Of a stretch of 64,000 nucleotides of DNA, positions 37,018 through 48,664 are shown piece by piece. Below the pieces are notes generated by a model, which saw only the letters and a program-made list of their open reading frames with translations, searched no databases and was not told the DNA's origin. The stretch is from Durusdinium trenchii (taxonomy: Eukaryota; Sar; Dinophyceae; Suessiales; Symbiodiniaceae). Position 1 is the stretch's first letter; each line of letters begins with the position of its first letter. The stretch covers positions 560,617-624,616 of the forward strand of contig CAXAMN010026772.1 in the NCBI GenBank assembly GCA_963970005.1, given 5' to 3'. Both the position numbers and the translations under genes were made by a program.

Positions 37018-40000
37018 CTGCGCGTTACAAAAGCGCAGATCTGCCCGTCCTGCATCCCCAACCCACCGTGTCAAAAGCGGTGCCTCAAACGCGCAGAACA
37101 AAAACCGGCTCCTGAAAGGCGCCCTCCACCCGTCACGGGACGCGTTGCACCGACAAGGAACGACCCAACTGGCCAACTGGCCGGGTCCTTTACCGAAGTA
37201 TTTGCGCCAAATACCAGCGCATGGCAGCACAACCAAAAAGGACTAACGATGGACTAACACACCCCGGAAAGTCCAAGACGGTTCTTAAAATGCTACTTAT
37301 ATAAGGTGCTCCGAAAAGGAATTGTTCTCTACTTACGACTTGTGCTTACTTAATGAACTTTATGTATCCTCAATAGTGGAAGTTCCCAAAGAATGCACAT
37401 CCCTACCGTATGCCCTGGCCCTCCAAGACTATTTCAATATGGTTGAGCTAGTTTCGTGGTGTAAAATCCTTAGTAAAACAGTTGCTGTTCAGTAAATAGT
37501 AAAAACTCATAAAACAGTGATGGTTGGAATGCCAGGATACAATATGGGTCGCTATTTCTAGTAGAGCAATGCTCATTGTTGATGGAAGATACCCAAACAG
37601 GCCTTGCAAACAAAATATGGCACTGGAGACTGGAGAATTAGAAGGGACATGCCATGCACCCCAATCTTTGAGATGACAGATCTCTTGCTTCAACACGGTG
37701 TCGACGCCGTTGATTTCCACAAAAGCAGCCCAGTGCGTCTCTTTTGAAACAGGTCCGACACAAAGATCCCTTCTCCTTGTCCAAGTCTGCCTCTTTGAAG
37801 ATCTCCGAGACATCCATGTCCTTCCCGAGCACCTGGTCGGTCTGGGGCTACGCGGGCTACGCTGGTCGAAGAGGCTGGATCACAAAAGTGTGATGGATCC
37901 CACGTTGGTGTCAGCCACAGACGAAACGACCTGAACCTCGGGTGTTGTTCATCGTCCTCTCTCGACGAGGTGACGAGAGAGAGTCCGAGACTTGCTTAAA
38001 GGGGATTGACCCTCCACCATCTATTTGGTGCATGGTAACTATTGTGATGCACAATGCACACAAAGAAGAGGATGTTGCCGGTATGCATATCCATCGATAC
38101 CAGTTGATGTAGTTGGATATGTTGCTTTGTTGCTTCCTCAGCTTCCTCTTCTAGCTTAAGAAGGCCACCGACTAGAGCAGCATCTCCTTGAACATGGGCA
38201 CTACTAGACATACTTCATCAATTTGGTGATCCACTCTTTGTGATACAAAATCTATATACCAGCACCCTCCTGGCCAGGCTGTTAGTTGAGGGTTGTTGGA
38301 CCCTAACAGGTCTCAATTGGTGACCTGTCCGAGGGTCCTGGTATATACACAAGTCCTTTTTGCTTGACATCATTGGCTGACTCGTCGTCGGACATCTGTC
38401 CATATGGGCTGGATTCCGGAAACGATGATCAACGGATTCTTCCTGGACCCTCGATTAATCATCCAAATACACTCCAAGTACCAGCACCCGACTCTACAGG
38501 TCACCAATTGAGACCTGTTAGGGTCCAGCAACCCTCAACTAACAGCCTGGCCAGGAGGGTGCTGGTATGGGATCAAATGCCTACATTGACCCCTTTCTTT
38601 ACGCACATCGATCGGTGCCAGTCCTATGGAGTGTCTGGGGCCGTACCTCTTTTGTTTCGGGTCATAGTCCATGGTCCCGGACGTTCGAGAGATCCACTAA
38701 TGCAAAGCAGCAATGTCAGCAACTAATTGAATCAACATATCGCAAACACATCCAATCGTTCAGTCCTCTTGCACGCACGCACAACACCGTTTCCTTCCTT
38801 CCCAGAAAAAGCCGCCCTGATGTGATCCGCCCACCGCACCGGCGATGTGCGCCTCACTCAAGACTTCGGGAGTCACGTACCCGGAGCCCTCTTTGTCGAA
38901 GTGACGAAAGGCACACCGCACGATGTCCTGGGAAGGAAAAACACCGCGACCTCGTCCGAGCTCGGGTCGACCTCCGCACCGCCCGGTTTATGCGCCCCGG
39001 CCGTGAACCGAGTGAACCGAGGGGGTCGAACCGAGGGTCTCTGCAAAGTCCTTGTACTCTACAAGCTCATTGAGTGCCTCATCTCCCACTTGATCTCCCA
39101 GGTCTCCAAGCTTTTCGACTCGTCACGGAATCCGCTCCCCGAGGTTGGCCCAGAATCCACCACAGCACCGGCTTTTCCGTTGGGTGAGGTTATGATTGGG
39201 ACAAGAAGATGAGTCTATGGTGATTCAGGCTTATTAAATTGAATGGTTCTTGGAATTCTAAGGTAAATAAATAGGTATCTCTAAGGGCCCAGAATCCGCC
39301 AACTGCAGTTCACTCCCTGCAGTGTTCACTCCCTGCATCTCACGAGATCGTTCTGTCCTCGTGATCGTCCAGCTCGCAGGCCATCATGGCGGCTAAGAAC
39401 TCGGTGTAGTGAATCTCCTGGGGTGCCCAATGGGTCCAATGGAGGTGCTTTCAGAACGCAACCCACACAAAAGAAGCACCCGGACCCCAGTCACAAAGAC
39501 TTGCTTTAAAAAAAAGAGAACGGTGCTCAGGGAAAGTTGCCTGAACACTTCACTAAAGGAAACACATTTAAGCAACCTCTTTACACTTCGACCTCTTTTC
39601 GTATTTGGTAACCCTGACGACGAGTCCTCTCACCTCGCTGTTCCTGTGGACCAGTCCTCTGGCAAGATGTTGGAGATCAGCGTCAAGTCCTCACACACCG
39701 GGAGTGGACTTGTGAGTGGATGATGGAGAATGAACATGCCTCAGCCTCAGGCAGTAACAATAATCGGAGGGAAAAGAGATGAAAAGAGAATATCCTCAAG
39801 TAGGTCATGTTAGATTTAGATCAGAAATGAAAGAATACTATAGAACCTCCGACAGCAGAATAGAGCTGGCCCCGTTTAGAAAAGCGCCCCTCTTTGAATC
39901 CTGTTTATTGAGACCTGGATCAGCGGAAGTCGGAAGAATCCTAGTCTCGATGGCTACACTTGAGGGAAGAAACTGGATGAATTTGGGAGGAAAAAAAACC

Positions 40001-43000
40001 ATACCTAGATCTTCCAACTATGCAAACTTCTGATCAATTCTGCATGAAAAACATCGACCACACCGACCTTTTCCGGCCGATTTCCACTGCAGAGTTGTCT
40101 GCTTCGTCGGAAGCAAGTGAAGCCTTCAAGCGCTCTCCTATTGCCCGTGAAGCCTTCAAACAGGATGACTTGGCGGTCATGACTGAAGATGCCCCTCTCG
40201 CCCACGGCTCTCCTCCTCGTGCTCTTTGGGAATCCGGGCGCTCAAGTACGCCTGCAATTGAGAAATTCGACCTAGAAATGGATGTTCAAAAAAGCCTCTT
40301 CTTGGTGGTGAAAAGCGTCTAAGAGAGACTAATTTGGGAATCCTTAATGAAGAACGTCTGGATCCCTGACCAGGAGTTGGTGCTTTGAACACGAGGCTGC
40401 GGTCCCACGCTTTGTGGCGAGGAGATATATATATATATATAAGCTTTGGCATTGAACAATATATGAAGCCTTTTTGATAAGGACTGGAAATCGTTTGACA
40501 CTTTGATCAGACACTCAGACACTCCCTTTTGATATGCCACATTCAACTCTTTTGTGTGATGCTCACAATGCTCCTATCATTGCCCAAAGAAGCTGATGAC
40601 GCCACCAGTGCACCTCCAACTGGCTCTTCTCAATGACGCCTCGGCCATCCTTGCCATCCTTTCCAGCGCTGAGGTCAATGAAGACCTCGGCTTTAACACC
40701 ACGACGTTCCTCGGTTTTCCGCCCAACGTGCTACGGAAGCATCGGGCGTTTCAGCATGGATCAGCAAGTCCGCATCGGACAGTCGGAGCGGTCTGAGGCT
40801 CCAGGCTCCTCGCAGTCTCCTTCGCTCGGAGAGACTCAGAGACCAGGCCATCGCTTTCAAGCAGGCCCTGGCTGGGGCGGGTGCGAGTGCTGTGGCTCTC
40901 TGAACCCCTTGGTGCTCGTGCCCAGATAGAACACGTCTTCAAGATGCTGTGGTTCAAGTGTTCACCAAATTCATGGCCGGAGATTGCCAGACCCGCTAGC
41001 CCTTGAAACCCCTGGGTCCCTGGGTCCCTCAAAGCCTAGCAATTTGAGACCCCAATCCGTATGATCCATATGAGGGTCTGATTCCTCCATGTCAGGGTCC
41101 ATGAACGTCTGGGTTGGTCTTGGGACCTTGGGGCTTCATGCGGTGTTCACCTGGCGACCCTTAGTCCTAGCACCCCATATCGCACTGCCCTGGGCCCAAA
41201 TGGTCTGCTAAAAACCAACATGTCTGGACCCATCTTAACGCAGGAATCGGACCCTTTCGGGTCACCCTTTCAGGTCAGAGTCCGTGTGGGGCTTCTCACC
41301 TGGCTCGCCAAAAAGGTGGGCCTCTCAGCAGTCCACCGGTCCGGCACGTCAGTACCGTCAGACGCACGCACGCTTGGCACGCCAATGGCCAAGCTCAAGC
41401 GACCCGAGACGCCGAAGAAAGCGCGTGGCTCCGGCCTCTGAAAGCGCGTGGCGCGGGCGATGTTGCGGAAGCCGGTGACCACCGAAGTACCGCACACCTT
41501 GCGAGGCAGAGAGGCGTAGAAAGGTGTGCACTAGTGTTCAAAGCAGTTTGGAAGGGCTACAAGTATCTTAGGTGATTTGGAGCCTCCACACTTGGACGTC
41601 GGGAACCCTCTTTGATCTAGAACCCTGGAGTTTTAGGAAAAGGGTACTGCAACCAGCAGATACATCGTACCAATGCTGCAGGATTTGAGAGCTCCAATTC
41701 AGGAAGGGGTGGGATGGGCAGTATAATCCATCGTCTGAACCGAGATCACAGCTCACAAGCTGTGATGCGCACAGATTCGGAATGTCTTGGTCCGGTGGCT
41801 GTTCTGGTGGTCTGGTGGTTTCAATCTTCTTTGAGACTTGAAAAAATACCAAACAAGACTCGATACATGTCGGTTGTAGAGAGTCTGTCATCTAGCACAG
41901 TGCTAAAATCTCTTGATCTCTTCCCCACTTGGCCACGACCTCTCACTCGGCGTCTCCACCCCGCCAAAAAAAACGCCTTCTCCGCCAAGTTCTTCGCCGA
42001 CAAGATCCAGGGATGGCACAGGGCCTCTTCCGCGGTCAAGCGCTTGGAAGGGTCCAGCACCAAGAGATGATCCACAAAGTCCCTGGCCTCCTGAGAACAG
42101 GAGAGACTACAGAGACTCCTCGGATCGATTGTGTTTTTTTTTTCACTAAGCAGTAGTGTTACACTCTGACGAACACATCATATAGAAGTGAATGGCACCC
42201 CTTGTTGGTAGAGGAAGGTAGTCTTCCAAGGGATCATGCCATCCACTTCCATGTGATGTGTTCGTCAGAGTGTACCTTCGCATACCAAGTGCGTCGCGCG
42301 TTCTGGGGCAGCCATTGACCCTCGCCCCCATAGGTGTAGAGTGAGTTTTAGTTTGAGAGTCTACACCCCCCCATCAGGTTGGTAGCCGAGAACATCCAAG
42401 CCGAGCAAGCCAACGTGCCCTCCATGTGCTTCAACACCCAATCCACCCGCCAACGCGTGGAGGTTAAAGAAGCAGATTGGATTAAAGAAACAGTGCTATA
42501 ATGGGCTATATAGGCTATAAGTATACAGTTGTGAAGTAAATATCCCACGGAACCATGTCACCCCTTGTGATCACATCTGGCCAAGCAAATCCTGGGCAGC
42601 CCCCCCAATGAAGAGGGGCCCAATCTCACCTTGGCGACCTTGAAGCGCAGGCTTTTCCAAGCGTAGTTGCCCTTCCTCACCGCACCCATTCGGCCGTGCA
42701 GGGGCGAAACCGACCGGCAGGCAGGGTGCGAAACGTGCGAAACAACACGCCGTGGGTGAGAAGAACTCGATGTGGGAGCCCTGGAAGAGTCGACTCCACC
42801 ATGAAGAGTCGACCAACGAGTCCTACGCAAGAATCCTGCACCAGATTCATACACCTCTGACCCCTCCAACTCATCCGGACTCCTTACTGTCCCAAGCTCG
42901 AACTCAGACCGACTTCTCCCCAGGCTCGTCGGCTCAGTTTTTGGAAACGGCCCCCCAGGGACCTGGAGTCAGTCCCCAAAGGAAAACGGCACTCGATTCG

Positions 43001-46000
43001 ATCCCAAAACATGTGTTGCACCCACCAGCCTTTCGGCCGTGGTATGTGATTTCTCAAGAATAACAATTCCCTGGGAGTCCAACAACTATTGCTTTAATGG
43101 TCTTTACAAAAGAACTATTTTTTGACTAAGGGTTTTAGACTGCAAAAACAGGTCAACCATTCTTTTCACGGTCTTTGAAGGCTAGCGTGTGTATATATTT
43201 ATTTATGCCCGTCCAACAAGTCCAATGATGACTGGCCCCACCAAGTCGTACAGGAAGTTCCTTTTCGGGTCATCGGGTCAGTTTGTTTAAATGGTCTTAG
43301 ACTCCCAGGATATTGAGTCGCTTCGGGTCATGTTTCATTAGAAACCCTCGATAACCCGTTTCGAGGTTGACATAAAATATCTCCCTTCCGGATCCCTGCG
43401 ACTAGTCAACAATCACTGCCGACTGCCGACTCTGCCGACTGCCGACTCTCCAGTCTCCCAACATGGCCAGGTTTCATGATCGCTGTGGCCACTTCCACAT
43501 CTGTCCTGCCTAGAAATGGCATATCACCGGTCCTCAATGTTGCAAGTCCGAAGCAACATTGAAGAACGCTCGCGCGTTCGCCGGTGGCATGAGATGCATG
43601 AGCTTCTCGTCCGAGTTGCTCCAGGAGTTGGTTCAGGAGTCAGGGTGTCTTGATGTTCTGCTAGTGATGAGCCAAAAGTTTGGGAAGTGCTCCAAAACGA
43701 AAAGGGAAATCGACCAGCACCACGGATTCCGGGTGTCCATTAATAGTCCCGAAAAGAGGTCTTTCGGGGTGTGAATTCACCGGTCCAGGGACAAACAACA
43801 ATGAGATCCACATCTCTTGCTTCCCAACTCGAGGCTTCCAAACCGCTCAAAACCTGCTTTCGCACCCCACCCTACCGGCCACCTCAGCCCACCGGCAGCG
43901 CGGCTTGAGGCGGCCGTACCGCGAGACGAGTCTCGCCGAGTCCGTCGAGCTGCGGCCGAGAGACAGCAAGACGAAGACGATCACTCCTAAACTCCACATA
44001 TCGCAGGAGCCACCGGAATATCTCTTCTTCAAGACCTCTCCAGCTTCCGGTGAAGACAACAATTGTCTGAGTTTCAAACAACCGAGTTAAGTCGTTGCTA
44101 GAACGTCGGGGTGTTTCAATGCATTTCACCCCACGTTCGGAACAGGATTTTCTTGGACACTGCGAAAGATGAATGGAAGCCACAACTCGTCGAAAACGCG
44201 GTGTTTCTCACGAAGGTTCTTCCATGTTCTTCCTCACAAACCACCACTTTGATCTCTTTAGCCACATGTCACACACGATCTCAGCTATAGTCGTCCAGCT
44301 TTGATGCTCATCTTCCCCACCTCAGGTGCCACGTAGTTCACCGTGCCGAGCGCTTCCTTCATGTGCTTCCTGAAGCGAGGGAAGCAGGCTCGCAGGTTTC
44401 TGGGGTTCGTCGCAGGTTTTGGAGTCCAAGTAGATCGAGCGAGTTGATGGCCAAGTTCAGAATGGCGTTTCGAAGTTTCGACTGAGAAAACAGTTTTGAT
44501 GTCAAGTCACTTCATGCAGAAGAACTTGCTAAAGCCAAAGTCGATCAGCTTCAGAAAGTCACTGTCCCGAAAATCGTACAAAAAGTTCTCGAGCCTGGGG
44601 TCGAAGGCATGTCTCCCAGTGATGTCTCCCAGTGATGTCCGTACGAACGGGAAGAATCGAGGGGTCGGTGCCAGGTACCATTCACCGAACTTTGTTGTAC
44701 ACCACCGTGGGTATCCCCTCTATTGATCCACCAAGGGCGAACCAAGGGAGTTACAAACGGGAGCCCAACGAAAGCCACCAGTGGCCAACCTCTGGAGTTC
44801 CTTTTTGGCGTTCGAACGAGGCTTCAAACGCCAGTGACCCTACCTTTTTGGCGTTCACCGCCTGACCTCAACCCATGCAGCGACGAAGCACCCGGCCCCG
44901 CCGGAGCGGTGAAGCACCGCGGTGCCGGTGCCGGTGCCGAGCGGTTTGAAGCACCCAAAAGCCATGGGGTCTCGACGAAGCGGATGGCATGGATGGCCAG
45001 TCATGGAACGGGGAGAATGGTTTTTGTTGTTTCCCTTGGACTGAATACGTCTAAAAAGCAAACAAAAAGAAACAAAGGACATTATGATACCCAAATACGA
45101 ATCGATGGAGCTACCTACGTTACATGGTTGCTTTAACTATTCTTAGTCTTGAAGGTGCTTCCTCCATCTGCTCAGCTGATCTCTGAGGAAAAGCATCTGA
45201 AGCATCTGCAGAGCGCGCCGAGCTTGGAGACAACAAGACTGAACCGATGTGGGCCATGGGCACGAAAGAACCACGGTCGGTGAACCTACCGAGGGAATTC
45301 CTCCACAGCCAGACGTGAGAATCGCACACCGAGGTCCCGGTGCGGCCCAGGCACTTCAAGTCACGATGCACCACCCCAGAGAAATGGATATATGAAATCG
45401 CCTCACTGGATGTCTCGGTGTCGCGGCATCCGGTGAAGGAATGGCTACTTTAGAAAGCAAAATATGGGAAGAATCTAGACACGTGATTAGACAATAGCGT
45501 CAAAGAAACTCAGGCAACACAGGCCAGTTCTTTCCTCTTTGTGCGTCAGAACCCCTGCCAGAAGACATCTGGTCAGCAAGAGTTCACCAGGCAACAGAGC
45601 ACTTTCTTCCATATAACTCCCTACCAACAACGGGAGTTTCCACATGATTTTCCCCTGGAGCCCTGCTCTTTCACCACCCTTCCCTCCACCCGACCCCCGC
45701 CGTGCCACGGCCCCCAGCACCCACGGCCCTTCCGCCGCGGCACCTGCAGCATGTGCCACGTGGCCAGCGCCGCTTGACGTCCCGTCTGCCCCGCGAGCGT
45801 CACGCGATCGTACAGCTCACCACCTGGTGGAAGATACCCGAGGGAGTGGGGTTGCGAGTTCGTGGTGGTTCAGTCCGCTGGTGAAAAAGATGGATGAAAA
45901 AGACACCACAAGAGGTGGATCACCCACATTGATGACGAAGATTTTGAGGGTTTTTTTTATCCGGGAAGGTGCTGTTGTGACGCTCTTCCACATCATTCAA

Positions 46001-46774
46001 GAAGTCCAAGAAGTACTCGGCAGCTGCAGTCTTGCCAAATCAGTGTTAGGCTAGTGGAATTCATTCATCCTTAAGAATCCTTGGACTCTTCATGGCAGGG
46101 GTCGAACCTTCTCCCTCTTCGGGGTCCGCTCCAATCGGGGCGAAGACACACCTGCTCCACTTGCATTAGCCCCGAAACCCAGGAACCGCCCAGCAAAACC
46201 GAGAGGTGCAGCGCCGCCCCCAAAAAAGCCTAACCCCCTGTGGGACGCGTGATAAGCTGCGCAGAAGAAGCGGGGAGTGTTGTGGCCCAGCCTTCCATGC
46301 ATTCCATGACCAAGCTCAGGACCTTTTCGCTCTCATAGACCTCACCGACGGGTCTGGCGAGTTTGAGTGGAGACGGCCGGTGTTGGCCCGAAAAGAAGGG
46401 AAACCAAAGAGGATCAAAATCGGGGTGTGGTGGAAAGGCCGTGCGAAGAATGCGAAGCAGTAAGTAGGTCCAATGTTTAAAATGTTGGAAGTCTTGTAGA
46501 AATGAAAATGATCCGGGTACCCCCAAGCATGGGTGTCTTAGTTGGCCGGGCGCTGCATGCGCGGCCCTGGGAATTCCTTGCATGTGTTTAATACACTGGT
46601 CATCGGTTTTCCTAACATTGTCATCAGTTTTCAAAACATAGCGTTGTCATCGGTTTCAAAACATTGTCATCGGACCATGAGATATATAAGGTTGGGTAGG
46701 GTCTGAGATTAAGGTTGGGTGGGGTCGGGTAGCATTTTCATCGGCTTTCACCACCACAACAACAACAACAACAA

Positions 46775-46815
<41 letters not shown>

Positions 46816-48495
46816 GTTTCATGACATTGTCCTCAACTTCAACTCATCCCATGAGTCATTGTTGTCGTCTTAGACCCTGCATCCAATCATGGTGATTGTT
46901 AGTGGACATGCATCATGTGTACATCTTCCTGTCCTCTGTTCATCTCTCACGTTTCGTCTTGGTTTTTCCCAGAACTTCCTTGGGCTGTTTCAAACGTTTT
47001 GGGAGGACGTGAAGAACCTGATGAACCGGGGGCTGCCGTTGACAGACGTGGCGCAGACAGACGTTTGGGACGGCCGCACCGCTTTTGGTCCTTCTTTCGT
47101 TGAATGTCAAGACACACCCAAATGATCCCCCTTGGAATTCAGCCGAAAACACCTGGAGTCCAAAAGGAATTGCTCTGGTGAATTGGTGGCCGCTTGGGTG
47201 AAAACCACATGGACAAGATCGATCACGAGACCACAGAAGACCCTGGAAGGGACCGATTTGGACAGATGTTTCTGGGTCTCACGAAGCAGTGTCCAGGACC
47301 TTCCCATACTTCCATGGTGCCCGGCAAGAATCTGGGCCCTTCTCCAATGGAAAGGGTTTTTCTTGCGGAGCGGATCCCCCTGCGAAGAGGGAGCTTCGTC
47401 CGTCCCCTGCCGTGGTTGGCATCGTTGGAACGGGCTACGGCCATTCAAATCTCCTAGAAGGTCACCTCTCAATCCTCTTGGTTTCCAACCATTTCTTCCC
47501 CATGAACCCGATCTCGCTCGCTCGGCCAGGGTGATGACCGGGCGATGACCCGTTTTGGGGCGGTGAATGGAGTCCGAGAGCCACGAGACACGGCCGTCCC
47601 CGACCTCTCGTGGAGTCTGGGACGCCCAGACCATCCATCTATGGAGTAAGTATAAGTTATAAGTTAATATATTGGGTCCATCCGATTACCAGTAGCAGTG
47701 GATGATGATGGTTAGGCCTTGTTCAAAAAAAATGTGATTTGCTTGTTTACACTCTGTCACTGGTAAGTTCGGACAGACCCAAGTTACCTTTACCCATGAA
47801 AATGGCCCAGGTAATAGGACAGGTCACTATTCGAGTTTGATGGTCTGAGATGCCTCATCCATCCTCATCCCCTCCACTCAGCCATAGAGCATAGTGGAGC
47901 CGAGCAATGTGTGGATGGTCCAACGTCAGAAAGACTTCCAGCTCTGCTTCCAGCCGATGCCTGGGGATGGTCATTCGGACGTTCGGTGAATGGTCGTGGG
48001 AAGCACTCGCATGGACCATGGGGTCCGTGGTGGTGAAACACCACCCTGTTCGTAAATGGAAATCGTCTTCCAAGGTAACCAATTTATCCAAAGGTATACA
48101 AGGCAAAGGTCCATGCCATCCTCTGGGAGTCCAACAAGCCTGGTTTCAAGAGTTTGTACAAAAGAACTTGTGTTTTTTGTATAATATTATATACAGTAAG
48201 GATTTTAGACTACAAAAACAGGTCAACCATTCATTTACAATAATGGTCTTTGAGTCTTTGAAGGCTAGGACATCCACTCCCATGTTCGTCAGTCGGAGGG
48301 CATCAAACCAACTCACTCACACCTCCTCGCAGCGACAGTCTCACTTCCTTCGCAAATAGAAAGCCTTCAGCCTAGCCTAGAAGCTGCTTCTATCCCAAAT
48401 TGAACATAGGAAAACGACGGAAAATGTATGTCGGCCCTTCATCAAGCCAAACCCTAGCCTTCCAAGAAAATCCCTGGGCCTTCGGGGCGAGACTC

Positions 48496-48542
<47 letters not shown>

Positions 48543-48553
48543 NNNNNNNNNNC

Positions 48554-48598
<45 letters not shown>

Positions 48599-48609
48599 GC
48601 CTGCCTGCC

Positions 48610-48664
<55 letters not shown>

